From Lysobacteraceae bacterium (GTDB lineage Bacteria > Pseudomonadota > Gammaproteobacteria > Nevskiales > Nevskiaceae): a DNA stretch of 64,000 bases. A program made the position numbers and the translations under genes. Within the stretch, counting starts at the first letter, position 1, and every line of letters begins with the position of its first letter. Below the pieces are notes generated by a model that saw nothing but the letters and a program-made list of their open reading frames with translations, was not told where the DNA came from and made no database searches. Location: the NCBI GenBank assembly GCA_013823855.1, contig PNMW01000007.1:124001-188000 (forward strand), given 5' to 3'. This document shows, piece after piece, positions 36,803-45,783 of the stretch.

Positions 36803-37369
36803 TCACCGTTCCAGACATTCGCGCAATCGGGCCAAGCCGCGTCGGACCCAACTCTTCACCGTGCCCAGCGGCGCCTTCATCACCGTCGCCAGCTCCTGAT
36901 GCGTGTAGCCCTCGTAGTAGGCGAGCAGCACGCTGCGCTTCTGCTCGTCCTGCAGGTCCTTCATGCAATCGCGCAGCATGCCGAGGCCTTCGCGCTCCAC
37001 GGCCCGATCCTCCGGGCTTTCGCTGACATCGGCAAAGGTCATCGGCGCTTCCTCGCCTTCTTCCGGCAATTCCACTTCCGGCCGCTTCATGCGCAGCAGG
37101 TCGAGCGCACGATAGCGCGCCACGGTCAGCAGCCAGGTCAGCGGCGTGCCCTTTTCCGGCGCGTAGGTGTCCGCTTTCTGCCAGACCCGCAAGAAGCAGT
37201 CCTGCAGCGCTTCATCGGCCCAGTCGCGTCGCTTCAGCATACGCAGCAGCAGCGCGTACAGATGCGAGCTGCAGGCTTCGTACAACTGCGCAAACGCCCG
37301 CTGGTCGCCCAGGCCGGTATCGGCCAGCAGGCGAACGAGACGCTCGTTATCGGCGGTGCTGTAACTCAT
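36803..37369 (-). CDS. ECF (group IV) sigma factor
   Basis: A 188-residue sigma factor with only region 2 (FAQLYEACSSHLYALLLRML, then EALQDCFLRVWQKADTY, residues about 22-65) and region 4 (LQDEQKRSVLLAYYEGYTHQ, then MKAPLGTVKSWVRRGLARLR, about 132-182). The ATG at 37369 was chosen because it begins the family-like N-terminus; the frame to 37411 extends into the promoter region. Paired with an RskA-type anti-sigma, it resembles the SigK group, and its target genes are probably scattered. hemB is divergent on the other side. Confidence 0.93.
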   Translation of the reverse strand: MSYSTADNERLVRLLADTGLGDQRAFAQLYEACSSHLYALLLRMLKRRDWADEALQDCFLRVWQKADTYAPEKGTPLTWLLTVARYRALDLLRMKRPEVELPEEGEEAPMTFADVSESPEDRAVEREGLGMLRDCMKDLQDEQKRSVLLAYYEGYTHQELATVMKAPLGTVKSWVRRGLARLRECLER

Positions 37370-37411
37370 CAGACGGTCGGACCTGCGGATGTCGTGCGCG
37401 CAGCATACCAA

Positions 37412-37429
37412 GGCGATCCGTCAACTTCC
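37412..37429 (-). promoter_or_regulatory. Candidate ECF-type promoter of the sigma operon
   Basis: On the minus strand GGAAGTT (37429-37423) resembles the GGAACTT -35 of ECF promoters. TATGCT follows 11 bases after a TTGACG that overlaps it, so the spacing to a -10 is not canonical. Position (about 55 bases before the sigma gene) suits an autoregulated ECF promoter, but the match is weak. Confidence 0.25.
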
Positions 37430-37513
37430 GGTGACACCGAGAACGCCGGTGCAGGCGGCGCGGCGTCCTATAATCCGCGTCCCGGAAACGCTTCCTGCAA
37501 CGTCGAGCCCGTC

Positions 37514-38509
37514 GTGGTCCCTACCGCCTATCCCGCCACCCGTCCGCGCCGCCTGCGCTCGGCCCCCTTTTCCCGCGAACTGAGCCGCGAAACGCGCCTG
37601 GTCGCCGGCCAGCTGATCCAGCCGCTGTTCGTCGCCGAGGGCGCGCTCTGCGGCCCGGTGGCCTCGATGCCCGGCCAGTCCCGTCTCGACCTCGACCAGC
37701 TGGCCGCCGAATGCCGCGAGCTGGCCGCGCTCGGCGTGTCGGCGGTGGCGATGTTCCCGGTGATCCCGCCGGAGCTGAAGAACGAGACCGGCAGCGAAGC
37801 GCTGAATCCGGACGGCCTGATTCCGCGCGCCATCAAGCGGGTCAAGGACGCCGTGCCCGGACTTGGCGTGATCGTCGACATCGCGCTCGATCCGTACACC
37901 AGCCACGGCCATGACGGCATCCTCGACGACGCCGGCTACGTCGCCAACGACATCACCGTCGAAGCACTGCGCAAGCAGGCCGTGGTGCTGGCCCGCGCCG
38001 GTGCCGACGTGCTGGCGCCGAGCGACATGATGGACGGCCGGGTCGGCCAGATCCGCTCGGTGCTGGAGCGCGACAACCGCCACAACACGATGATCCTGAG
38101 CTACGCCGCCAAGTACGCCAGCGGCTTCTACGGCCCGTTCCGCGACGCCGTCGGCTCGGCCGCAGCGCTGAAGGGCGACAAGCGCACCTACCAGATGGAC
38201 CCGGCCAACACCGATGAAGCGCTGCGCGAAGTCGGCATGGACATCGCCGAGGGCGCGGACATCGTCATGGTCAAGCCGGGCATGCCGTATCTCGACATCA
38301 TCCGCCGCGTGAAGGATGAATTCGGCGTGCCGGTCGCTGCCTATCAGGTGTCCGGCGAGTACGCGATGCTCAAGGCCGCCGCCCAGAACGGCTGGCTCGA
38401 CGAGAAGAAGGTGGTGATGGAATCGCTGCTCTGCTTCCGTCGCGCCGGCGCCGACATGGTGCTCAGCTACTTCTCGAAGCAGGCGGCGCGCTGGCTCAAG
38501 GACGCCTGA
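37514..38509 (+). CDS. hemB: Delta-aminolevulinic acid dehydratase (porphobilinogen synthase)
   Basis: A 331-residue enzyme that condenses two 5-aminolevulinates to porphobilinogen. The start is GTG 37514 (MVPTAYPATRPRRLRSAPFS); the frame is open far upstream but only this start fits the family. Schiff-base lysines are Lys200 (SYAAKYAS) and Lys254 (MVKPGMPY). The metal loop reads LDPYTSHGHDG with Asp in place of the Cys triad. This marks the Pseudomonas-like Mg/K-type enzyme rather than the Zn-dependent one. aroE follows after 5 bases, apparently in an operon. Confidence 0.96.
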   Translation: MVPTAYPATRPRRLRSAPFSRELSRETRLVAGQLIQPLFVAEGALCGPVASMPGQSRLDLDQLAAECRELAALGVSAVAMFPVIPPELKNETGSEALNPDGLIPRAIKRVKDAVPGLGVIVDIALDPYTSHGHDGILDDAGYVANDITVEALRKQAVVLARAGADVLAPSDMMDGRVGQIRSVLERDNRHNTMILSYAAKYASGFYGPFRDAVGSAAALKGDKRTYQMDPANTDEALREVGMDIAEGADIVMVKPGMPYLDIIRRVKDEFGVPVAAYQVSGEYAMLKAAAQNGWLDEKKVVMESLLCFRRAGADMVLSYFSKQAARWLKDA

Positions 38510-38514
38510 ACCGC

Positions 38515-39324
38515 ATGGATCGTTATGCCGTCCTCGGGCAGCCGGTTGCCCACTCGAAGTCCCCGCGCATCCACGCCGCGTTTGCCGAAAGCCTTGGCCA
38601 GAAGCTGCTGTACGAGGCCTGCGAGATCGCGCCGGACGAACTCGGCCCGTCACTGAGCCGCTTCCATGCCGAAGGCTGGGCGGGCTTCAACCTGACCGTG
38701 CCGCACAAGCAGGCCGGCGCGGCGCTGTGCGAATCGCGCTCGGAAGCGGCTGAAGCCGCCGGTGCCGTCAACACGCTGATCCGCACCGCGACCGGCTGGC
38801 ACGGCGACAACACCGACGGCGCCGGGCTGGTCCGCGATCTGCTCGCCAATCTGGGTGTCGCGATCAAGGGCAAGCGGGTGCTGGTGCTCGGAGCCGGCGG
38901 TGCGGCGCGCGGCATCGTCGCGCCGCTGCTCGCCGAAGGCCCGGCCGAGCTGGCGATTTCCAATCGCAACCCGTGGAAGCCGGAAGAGATCGCCGCAGCG
39001 CTGAAGCCGCTCGGCAACATCGTGCCGCGTACCCATCTGTCGCTGAAGGGCGACCGCTACGACCTGATCCTCAACGCCACCAGCGCCGGCCACAGCGGTG
39101 CGATTCCGCGCCTGCCGCCGAAGCTCATCGCCGAAGGCGGCATCGCCTACGACCTGAACTACGGCCAGGCCGCCGTGCCGTTCCTGGTCTGGGCGAAGTC
39201 CGAGGGTGCCGCCCGGGTGTCGGATGGCCTCGGCATGCTGGTCGAACAGGCCGCCGAAGCCTTCCAGCGCTGGCGCGGCCTGCGACCGGAGACGGCGGCG
39301 GTACTGGCCAGCCTGCGCGGCTGA
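38515..39324 (+). CDS. aroE: Shikimate dehydrogenase
   Basis: A 269-residue NADPH-dependent enzyme reducing 3-dehydroshikimate to shikimate. Motifs: MDRYAVLGQPVAHSKSPRIH with the substrate-binding Ser-Lys-Ser, NLTVPHK with catalytic Lys65, DNTDGAGL with Asp101, and the nucleotide-binding VLVLGAGGAARGIVAPLL. The C-terminal DGLGMLVEQAAEAFQRW is also diagnostic. It is placed 5 bases after hemB. In many relatives aroE follows hemF in the topA block, so here it has moved next to another haem gene. Confidence 0.97.
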   Translation: MDRYAVLGQPVAHSKSPRIHAAFAESLGQKLLYEACEIAPDELGPSLSRFHAEGWAGFNLTVPHKQAGAALCESRSEAAEAAGAVNTLIRTATGWHGDNTDGAGLVRDLLANLGVAIKGKRVLVLGAGGAARGIVAPLLAEGPAELAISNRNPWKPEEIAAALKPLGNIVPRTHLSLKGDRYDLILNATSAGHSGAIPRLPPKLIAEGGIAYDLNYGQAAVPFLVWAKSEGAARVSDGLGMLVEQAAEAFQRWRGLRPETAAVLASLRG

Positions 39325-39334
39325 CGCCGGACGC

Positions 39335-39502
39335 TCAGTCCGGAAACGCCGCCAGCGGATCATCCGGCGGCGGCGCCTCCGCTGCCGTGTCGGGAAGCTC
39401 GCTGGAGGTGGTGCCGGCCAGCGCGATCTCGGCGAACGCCAGCCGCTCCTCGATGCTGTCGAACTCGGGCTCGTGGTCCTGCGGTGTTTCGGGGCCGGTC
39501 AC
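39335..39502 (-). CDS. Small acidic protein (55 aa), possible
   Basis: A GTG at 39500-39502, 6 bases after the stop of the SPOR gene and with AGGA about 10 bases upstream, opens a 55-residue frame. The product is acidic: a negatively charged start (ETPQDHEPEFDSIEERLAFA), one predicted helix and an APPPDDPLAAFPD tail. There is no ATG alternative. It fills the gap between the SPOR gene and the convergent aroE stop, which favours reality. The family is not recognised; the IEERLAF segment loosely recalls SlyX but is not enough to assign it. Confidence 0.42.
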   Translation of the reverse strand: MTGPETPQDHEPEFDSIEERLAFAEIALAGTTSSELPDTAAEAPPPDDPLAAFPD

Positions 39503-39508
39503 CGGCGT

Positions 39509-40258
39509 TCAGTCCTTGATCTTGACCAGGAAGCCGCTGACCGAATTGCTTTCCAGCCGCGCCAGCACGTCCTGCGCGGCGGACAGGTTCGGCTGCGGGC
39601 CGACGCGCACCCGGAAGCGCACATCGCGTTCGCCGAGCGTCACCTGCTCGATCCGCGATTCGTAGCCGATCAGTGCCAGCTTGGCGCGCTGGCGGTCGGC
39701 TTCCTCGCGCGACTTGTAGGCGCCGACCTGCACCAGATAGGCGCCGCCCGGATCAGCCAGTGCCTGTTTGACCTCGGCTGGCGGCGGCTTGGCCGGGGCG
39801 GGTGCCGGTTTGCCCGGTGCCGGTGCCGGCGCCGGACGCGAGTACTCGCGGGGAATCGCGACCTCGATCTTCGGCAGCTCGTTGTAGAAGGTGTAGCGCG
39901 GCGGCACCTTGTCCGGTGACGGCACCGGCACGCTGTCCGGCTTGGCGGTCTTGCCGCCGATGTCGCCGGCCGCCGGCTTGGCGGGCTTGTCGGTGCTGCC
40001 CTTTATCGGCGGCTTGGCGCCGTCGTCGGCCTGCGCCGCTTCGCCGAGCCGGGTCTTGTGCTGCGGCCGGTCGATGTAGACGAAGGCGGCGACCACCAGA
40101 CCGATCGCCAGGCCGACGATCAGCCAGACCCAGCCGGGCAACGCACCGCCACTGCCGCCACTGTTGTCGCCACGGCGCGGCCCGCCCGGGCCATTGCCGG
40201 CGCGACCGTGGTTCCGGCCGGCGTTCGGGTTGCGTGGCTTGGCATAGTCGCGGGCCAT
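39509..40258 (-). CDS. SPOR-domain cell-division protein (FtsN-like)
   Basis: A 249-residue bitopic membrane protein. A Gly/Asn/Arg-rich cytoplasmic start (MARDYAKPRNPNAGRNHGRA) is followed by one membrane segment (WVWLIVGLAIGLVVAAFVYI, about 43-62) and a long Pro/Ala/Lys-rich periplasmic linker. A C-terminal SPOR domain (AYLVQVGAYKSREEADRQRA, then RFRVRVGPQPNLSAAQDVLA) binds denuded septal peptidoglycan. FtsN was chosen as the nearest analogue because in Pseudomonas the ftsN-like gene also follows argS directly. Here it starts 3 bases after argS ends. DedD would be the alternative name. Confidence 0.88.
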   Translation of the reverse strand: MARDYAKPRNPNAGRNHGRAGNGPGGPRRGDNSGGSGGALPGWVWLIVGLAIGLVVAAFVYIDRPQHKTRLGEAAQADDGAKPPIKGSTDKPAKPAAGDIGGKTAKPDSVPVPSPDKVPPRYTFYNELPKIEVAIPREYSRPAPAPAPGKPAPAPAKPPPAEVKQALADPGGAYLVQVGAYKSREEADRQRAKLALIGYESRIEQVTLGERDVRFRVRVGPQPNLSAAQDVLARLESNSVSGFLVKIKD

Positions 40259-40261
40259 GGC

Positions 40262-41941
40262 CTACATCTTCTCCGGCGCCGACACGCCGAGCAGCGCCAG
40301 CCCGTTGCGCAGCACCTGGCCGGTCGCCAGCGCCAGCGCCAGACGGGCGTTGCGCAAGCTCGCGTCGTCGATCAGGAACGGCAGCGCGTGGTAGTAGCCG
40401 TGGAACGCGGCGGCCAGATCGCGCAGGTACTGGGCGACGACATGCGGCTCCAGATTCGCAGCCGATCCCTGCACGGTTTCCGGGAAGCGGCCGAGCAGCG
40501 CCACCAGCGCCACCGCTTCCGGCTCGGCCAGCTGCGCAAGTGCGGCGAAGCCTTGCGCCTGGTCGTACTGCAGGCCGCGTTCGGCCAGCTGGCGCAGCAC
40601 CGCGCAGACGCGGGCGTGGGCGTACTGGATGTAATAGACCGGGTTGTCGTTGGTCTGGGCGCGGGCCAGGTCGATGTCGAAGGTCAGCTGCGAATCGCTC
40701 TTGCGGGCGACCAGGAAGTAGCGCGTCGCGTCGCGTCCGGCTTCGTCGATCAGATCGCGCAGGGTCACGTAGGAACCGGCACGCTTGGAGAGCTTCACTT
40801 CCTCGCCGCCGCGCATCACGGTGACCATCTGGTGCAGCACGTATTCCGGCCAGCCTTTCGGGATGCCGATGTCCAGTGCCTGCAAGCCGGCGCGGACGCG
40901 GGCGATGGTGCCGTGGTGGTCGGCACCCTGTTCGTTGATCACCCGCACGAAGCCGCGATTCCACTTGGTGACGTGGTAGGCGACATCCGGCACGAAGTAG
41001 GTGTAGCCGCCTTCGCGCTTGCGCATCACGCGGTCCTTGTCGTCACCGAAGGCGGTGGTGCGCAGCCACAGCGCATCGTCCTGCTCGTAGGTGTGGCCGC
41101 TGGCCTGCAGCGCGGCGACTGTCGAGTCGACCTTGCCTTCGGTGTACAGCGAGCTTTCCAGGTAATAGACGTCGAACTGCACGCCAAAGGCCTTCAGATC
41201 CAGATCCTGCTCGCGGCGCAGATAGGCGACCGCGAAATCCCGGATCGCGTCGATGTCCTCGACATCGCCCCTGGCGGTCACGGCGCGATCGTCGGCGGTG
41301 ACCGTGTCGCCGGCCAGATAGGACTTCGCGACGTCGTCGATGTAGTCACCGCGGTAGCCGTCTTCCGGCCAGCCGGCATCGCCGGGCCTGATGCCGCGTG
41401 CGCGCGCCTGCACCGACACGCCGAGATTGGCGATCTGGTTGCCGGCGTCGTTGTAGTAGAACTCCTTCGTCACCTGCCAGCCGGCGGCCGCCAGCACCCG
41501 CGCCATGCAGTCGCCGACCGCTGCACCACGGCCATGGCCGACGTGCAGCGGGCCGGTCGGATTGGCGGAGACGAACTCGACCATCGCCTTGCCCTTCGAT
41601 CCCGAGCGGTCGATGCCGAAACCATCACCGGCGTTCAGGATCTCGACCACCACCTGCTGCAGCGCGCCGGCGGCAAGGAAAAAGTTGATGAAGCCGGGGC
41701 CGGCGATCTCGACCTTGTCGATGATGCCGCCAGCCGGCAACGCGGCGACGATCGCTTCGGCGACCGCGCGCGGCGGCTTGCCCAGCGGCTTGGCCAGCAT
41801 CATCGCGACATTGCTCGCGAAGTCGCCGTTCTTCTTGTCCTTGGCCGGCTCGACGAGGATGTCGCGCGGCGCCGAGACGGCGCTGCCCTCGATGACGGTG
41901 GCGACGGCGGCGCGCAGCAGGTCCTGCAGTTGGGATTTCAT
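40262..41941 (-). CDS. argS: Arginyl-tRNA synthetase
   Basis: A 559-residue class Ia synthetase charging tRNA-Arg. An N-terminal Arg-tRNA-synthetase additional domain (about 1-85) precedes the catalytic core with [20 protein letters not shown], where HVGH (133-136) is the HIGH motif. [18 protein letters not shown] and [19 protein letters not shown] lie further along, the latter carrying the KMSKS-equivalent. The C-terminal DALR anticodon-binding domain ends with [16 protein letters not shown]. It is followed by the SPOR protein gene, as in Pseudomonas. Confidence 0.97.
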   Translation of the reverse strand: MKSQLQDLLRAAVATVIEGSAVSAPRDILVEPAKDKKNGDFASNVAMMLAKPLGKPPRAVAEAIVAALPAGGIIDKVEIAGPGFINFFLAAGALQQVVVEILNAGDGFGIDRSGSKGKAMVEFVSANPTGPLHVGHGRGAAVGDCMARVLAAAGWQVTKEFYYNDAGNQIANLGVSVQARARGIRPGDAGWPEDGYRGDYIDDVAKSYLAGDTVTADDRAVTARGDVEDIDAIRDFAVAYLRREQDLDLKAFGVQFDVYYLESSLYTEGKVDSTVAALQASGHTYEQDDALWLRTTAFGDDKDRVMRKREGGYTYFVPDVAYHVTKWNRGFVRVINEQGADHHGTIARVRAGLQALDIGIPKGWPEYVLHQMVTVMRGGEEVKLSKRAGSYVTLRDLIDEAGRDATRYFLVARKSDSQLTFDIDLARAQTNDNPVYYIQYAHARVCAVLRQLAERGLQYDQAQGFAALAQLAEPEAVALVALLGRFPETVQGSAANLEPHVVAQYLRDLAAAFHGYYHALPFLIDDASLRNARLALALATGQVLRNGLALLGVSAPEKM

Positions 41942-42015
41942 CGGAACGCGTTCAGGCGGCCATGCGGCCGGGCATCAGGGATAAGCCGCGCATTGTACGG
42001 CGCGGGCGACGCAGC

Positions 42016-42327
42016 TCAGGCCGGATCGGCTTCGTGGATCCACGGCCGGCCGCGCGAGTTGGCGCGCCAGCCTTCGGCCATCGCCGCTTCGATGCAGCCC
42101 TGCAGGCGCCTGGCGAACTGGATTTCCGACTTGGGCCGGCCCTGGCCGAACTCGACGTAGGGGAATTCGACGATCAGCTCGCGGCGCTTGCCGGGGTCGG
42201 TCGACACGGTCACCGACAGGCCGCCGCAGCCGCCGCCCTTGACCGGTCCGCCGACCCAGTGGCGCACCTGCCAGTGGAATTCGTCGTCGCCGATGACGAT
42301 GACGCCGTGATCCTTGAACGCGGCCAT
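42016..42327 (-). CDS. Hypothetical protein (103 aa) coupled to ydfG
   Basis: The ATG at 42325-42327 overlaps the ydfG stop by one base (TGATG), which both fixes the start and implies translational coupling. The 103-residue protein begins MAAFKDHGVIVIGDDEFHWQ, has a Gly/Cys turn (GPVKGGGCGGLSVTV), then VEFPYVEFGQGRPKSEIQFA and a helical C-terminus ending in GRPWIHEADPA. No signal peptide or membrane segment is present. I do not recognise a named family. The mixed beta-alpha pattern suggests a compact cytoplasmic domain. It is followed after 74 bases by argS. Confidence 0.75.
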   Translation of the reverse strand: MAAFKDHGVIVIGDDEFHWQVRHWVGGPVKGGGCGGLSVTVSTDPGKRRELIVEFPYVEFGQGRPKSEIQFARRLQGCIEAAMAEGWRANSRGRPWIHEADPA

Positions 42328-43094
42328 CAGTTCGCGGGCTCGCGGCGCTTCACCGCCAGCGGCCCGATCGCCTGGCATTCCGGCATCAATTGCAGGTGGT
42401 TGATGTTGACGTGGGCCGGACGCGATGCCACCCAGTAGACGGCGTCGGCGACATCCTCGGCCGACAGCGGCGTGGTGCCGGCGTAGACCGCATCGGCCTT
42501 GGCCTGATCGCCGTGGAAACGCACGGCGGAAAACTCGGTGCCGCCGCACAGGCCCGGCTCGATGTCGGTGGCGCGGACGCCGGTGCCGACCAGATCGGTC
42601 CTGAGGTTCAGGGTGAACTGGCGGACGAAGGCCTTGGTCGCGCCATAGGTGTTGCCGCCCGGATACGGCCATTCGCCGGCGGTGGAGCCGATGTTGATCA
42701 CGTGGCCGCGACCGCGCGCCACCATGCCCGGCAGCACGGTGCGGGTCATGGTCATCAGGCCCTTGATGTTGGTGTCGACCATCCGCTCCCAGTCCTCGAG
42801 GCTGGCGCGCTGCGCCGGTTCGAGGCCGAGTGCCAGGCCGGCGTTGTTGACCAGCACGTCGAGCGCGGCCCATTCGGCCGGAAGCTGCCCGATCACTGCC
42901 TCGATGGCGGCACGGTCGGTGACGTCGAGCGCCACCGGCAGCACGGCGGCGCCCAGTTCGGCGTGCAGCGCGGCGAGGCGGTCGACGCGGCGGGCGGCGG
43001 CGATCACGCGGTGGCCTTCGGCGACGAAGCGGCGGGTGATGGCGGCACCAAAGCCGGCGCTGGCGCCGGTGACGAAGACGATTTTCGAATCCAT
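42327..43094 (-). CDS. ydfG: NADP-dependent 3-hydroxy acid dehydrogenase (YdfG-type SDR)
   Basis: A 255-residue short-chain dehydrogenase. The cofactor motif is FVTGASAGFGAAITRRF (about 7-23), and NNAGLALGLEPAQRASLEDW, INIGSTAGEWPYPGGNTYGA (with the Ser) and YGATKAFVRQFTLNLRTDL (with Tyr and Lys of the catalytic triad) follow. IEPGLCGGTEFSAVRF and RPAHVNINHLQLMPECQ near the end are specific for the YdfG subfamily. E. coli YdfG oxidises L-serine, L-allo-threonine and 3-hydroxypropionate and reduces malonic semialdehyde. The next gene overlaps its stop by one base. Confidence 0.93.
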   Translation of the reverse strand: MDSKIVFVTGASAGFGAAITRRFVAEGHRVIAAARRVDRLAALHAELGAAVLPVALDVTDRAAIEAVIGQLPAEWAALDVLVNNAGLALGLEPAQRASLEDWERMVDTNIKGLMTMTRTVLPGMVARGRGHVINIGSTAGEWPYPGGNTYGATKAFVRQFTLNLRTDLVGTGVRATDIEPGLCGGTEFSAVRFHGDQAKADAVYAGTTPLSAEDVADAVYWVASRPAHVNINHLQLMPECQAIGPLAVKRREPAN

Positions 43095-43165
43095 GGGGAA
43101 CGGGTGACAGCGGGAACGGAATGAATTGTGCCCGTTCCGGCACCGGGCAATGGCGGCCGGCGGGG

Positions 43166-44599
43166 TCAGGGACGGTCGCGGTCCGGCAGCGGCGCGTCCG
43201 GATCGAGCTGCCGCTGCAGGCTGTGCAGCGCCTCGTCGTAGGCGAGGCTGATGTCGTAGCGCAGCCGCAGCGGCGCCGAGCGGCGACCATCCGGGGTGAT
43301 CGCGATGGCGGTCAGCTGCACCGGCGCCGGCAGATGGATCGGCCCGCGATACAGCGCGCTGCCGCTGTCCGGTTCGCCGCTGGTGGTCGAGTAGACGATC
43401 AGCGCGTCCGGCACGCTGGCACGCAGGCGCAGGTTGACCGGCTGGGCGTACGGGCCGGGTTCGGGGCTGGCGGTCAGTTGCGGCGGCGCCGGGTCCGGCG
43501 GCGATCCGGAGGCGGCGAGGCGGGCCATCGGGCTCGACAGGCCGCTGACCGCGCTGTGGGCATAGCAGGTCAGCCAGGCGCCGGCCGGAAGCGTCACCGT
43601 GACCCGCGGCGTTGACGCGGCATCCGGGTAGCGGCCCTGGCCGGTGCAGTGCAGGCGGGCATCGGCCGGCACGGCGCGCAGGATATTGCCGTCACGGACG
43701 AGGGTCGGCGCCGTGGCGTTCGGCAGCGGTTCGTGGCCGGCGCGCAGGAAATCGGCGATCACCGCCAGCGTCGCCGGCTGGCGCGGCAGTTCCAGATGGT
43801 TGTAGCCGCCGTCCCAGCCGCGCGCCTCGCGGTTGAAGGCGACATTGACCGCGCCGGCCAGCGCTGGGCTGTCCTCGTAGCCGCTCGGGAACAGGGCGTC
43901 GTAGCGGCCGGTGCCGTCGTAGAGCGTCATGGTCCGCATCGCGCCGGCCACTTCGCCGCCGGCATTGAGCTGGGCCAGCCACGGGCTGCCGCGGTGCAGC
44001 TCGAAGCTGCTGGCGCGGCTCGGGCCGCGGGCGTCCGGCCGGGCGGTCCAGACGCCGTGGTTGGCGCCAGCCACGGCGACGAAGCTGCGCACCTGGTGCC
44101 AGCGGTTGCTCTGGGTCAGCCACTGGCGCACGGCGGTGACGCCGAGCGAGTGGGCGACGATGTCGAACTGGCGGATCGGCCGGCCGCTTTTCCGGCTCAG
44201 GTAGCGCTGCACTTCGTCGACGAAGGCGTCCAGCGTCGGTGCCGCGAGATCGTTGACGTCGAAGCGATCGGTGGACGCCCAGCCGTAGCTCGGCGCCCAG
44301 AGTTCATCGTCGTTCCAGCCGGCATCGAGAAACCAGCGGCGGGCGTCCTCCCAGTAGGTCGCGTCCTCGGTGTTGCCGTGAATGAACAGGATCGGCGTGC
44401 GGCTGGGGCTGTCCTTGTCCGCCGACGCCGGCGGCTGCCAGCGACCGCCCCAGCCATACACCGGCTGGCCTGTGGCCTTGCTGAGCGGCGGCTGGAAGCC
44501 GTCCGGAAACGCGCGCTCGTGCGGCCTGGGCGCGCGGTCGCCGACCGTCGCGCAGGCGGCGAGGCCGAGCAGCAGCGCCAGCCCTGCCGCGCATTTCAC
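43166..44599 (-). CDS. Lipase/esterase-like lipoprotein with C-terminal CHB_HEX-type domain
   Basis: A 477-residue protein starting at GTG 44599, which overlaps the stop of the upstream gene by 4 bases. MKCAAGLALLLGLAAC is a lipoprotein signal (Cys16). The alpha/beta-hydrolase domain has the oxyanion segment LFIHGNTEDATYW (71-83), the nucleophile motif AHSLG with Ser151, VAGANHGVW and a candidate catalytic His in GGYNHLELP. After about residue 390 a separate module (LRASVPDALIVYSTTSGEPD, then LYRGPIHLPAPVQLTAIAIT) resembles the chitobiase/beta-hexosaminidase C-terminal fold often appended to secreted enzymes. It is the last gene of an acyl-CoA ligase/barrel operon, so it may release an acyl or aryl acid outside the cell. 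Confidence 0.82.
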   Translation of the reverse strand: MKCAAGLALLLGLAACATVGDRAPRPHERAFPDGFQPPLSKATGQPVYGWGGRWQPPASADKDSPSRTPILFIHGNTEDATYWEDARRWFLDAGWNDDELWAPSYGWASTDRFDVNDLAAPTLDAFVDEVQRYLSRKSGRPIRQFDIVAHSLGVTAVRQWLTQSNRWHQVRSFVAVAGANHGVWTARPDARGPSRASSFELHRGSPWLAQLNAGGEVAGAMRTMTLYDGTGRYDALFPSGYEDSPALAGAVNVAFNREARGWDGGYNHLELPRQPATLAVIADFLRAGHEPLPNATAPTLVRDGNILRAVPADARLHCTGQGRYPDAASTPRVTVTLPAGAWLTCYAHSAVSGLSSPMARLAASGSPPDPAPPQLTASPEPGPYAQPVNLRLRASVPDALIVYSTTSGEPDSGSALYRGPIHLPAPVQLTAIAITPDGRRSAPLRLRYDISLAYDEALHSLQRQLDPDAPLPDRDRP

Positions 44600-45783
44600 G
44601 GCGCGAACAGCAGGAACACGAGGCGCAGCTCGAAATACGGCGAGGCGCTGATCGCCGCCGCTTCCTGGACGCCGCTGAGACGGGCCGTCTGCCGGGCGGC
44701 GGGCAGCTCGCTGTCGGCATTGCAGGGCGTGCTGGCGCAGACGTGGTACGGCACCATGAACTGCGAGCCGCGACCGGCGACCGGCAGCGCGGCGCGCAGG
44801 CTGGCGACTGCCGAGCTGCGGTAGACGTAGCTGAAACCGGCCGTGACGATGTTGTTGCGGATGCCGCGATCCCGGTAGCTGCCGGGCACCGGCGCGAGAT
44901 AGAAGACGTCGAGCAGGCCGCACTGGTCGGCCGGCACCAGCAGGGTGGTGCAGGCGGCCGTCGGTGGCACCGGCTGGTCGGCACGGTTCAGGCTGACCTC
45001 GTCGTAGCGGTTGCTGCCGAGGCTGCGGTAATGGCTGATGCCGGTTTCCGCGTACCAGCGCGCGCTGAACTTCCAGGCGAAGTTGGCTTCGAGATTGAAC
45101 ACGCTGGCCGGCTTCGACGGGGTCAGGCCGCCGTAGGCGGTTCGCGACGCCGCGCTGTTGATCTGCAGCGCGGCGGTGGCCTCGATCGACAGCCTGCCGA
45201 ACCAGTCCTGATGATGGGACAGCTGCGGCATCACGCTCCAGTAGCGGGTGCCGGGATTGAGCAGGGAATCGCGCCGGAAGCTGCCGACCGGGGCTTTCAC
45301 GGTCAGCGTGTACAGGCCGTTGCCGTGCAGCGGGCCGTGGTGGTACTGCTGGCCGTAGACGCCGGCGAGCAGGAAGACATCGCCGAGCCCGGTGCCGCGC
45401 GAGGTCTGGCCGAAATCGCGCGACAGGTCGTTGATCGCGCCGCTGGCCGACTGCCGGCCGGCGGTGCCGATCACCCTCAGGACCTGGTCATGATCGGCGA
45501 GGAACGGCAGGCCGCTGTCCTCGAACAGGTTGCCGATCCACAGGTAGCGGCCGAGCAGCAAGGTCGCGTCGATCGCCTCGCCTGGCGGAATCGCGGTGTT
45601 GCCGAGCGCCACCTTGCGGCCGTCGGCATCCCAGATGCGGTCGATCGAGGCATGGGCGACCGTGGTGTCGAGATAGGTGCCCCGCGGCAGCACGGCGTAT
45701 TCGGAGACATGCGGTGTGAACACGATGGCCGCCTGCGCCGGGCCGGCCAGCGCGATGCAGGCGAGCGCCGGCCATCGCTTCAT
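44596..45783 (-). CDS. Outer-membrane beta-barrel, MetA-pathway/SphA-like channel
   Basis: A 395-residue protein with a signal peptide (MKRWPALACIALAGPAQA) and then a pattern of alternating strands and aromatic girdle residues. The start LPRGTYLDTTVAHASIDRIW followed by DADGRKVALGNTAIPPGEAI strongly resembles the putative MetA-pathway of phenol degradation family, outer-membrane channels for hydrophobic or aromatic compounds. The C-terminus ends ASPYFELRLVFLLFAP, without the classic terminal Phe, but with strand-like hydrophobic alternation. It contains two Cys pairs (ACTTLLVPADQC and VCASTPC). The ATG overlaps the stop of the preceding barrel gene by 4 bases, and its own stop overlaps the lipase start. 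Confidence 0.75.
   Translation of the reverse strand: MKRWPALACIALAGPAQAAIVFTPHVSEYAVLPRGTYLDTTVAHASIDRIWDADGRKVALGNTAIPPGEAIDATLLLGRYLWIGNLFEDSGLPFLADHDQVLRVIGTAGRQSASGAINDLSRDFGQTSRGTGLGDVFLLAGVYGQQYHHGPLHGNGLYTLTVKAPVGSFRRDSLLNPGTRYWSVMPQLSHHQDWFGRLSIEATAALQINSAASRTAYGGLTPSKPASVFNLEANFAWKFSARWYAETGISHYRSLGSNRYDEVSLNRADQPVPPTAACTTLLVPADQCGLLDVFYLAPVPGSYRDRGIRNNIVTAGFSYVYRSSAVASLRAALPVAGRGSQFMVPYHVCASTPCNADSELPAARQTARLSGVQEAAAISASPYFELRLVFLLFAP

Noticed and set aside
36362-37513. Upstream extension of the hemB frame by 384 codons
   Set aside because: It runs antisense through the sigma and anti-sigma genes; HemB similarity begins only after the GTG at 37514.
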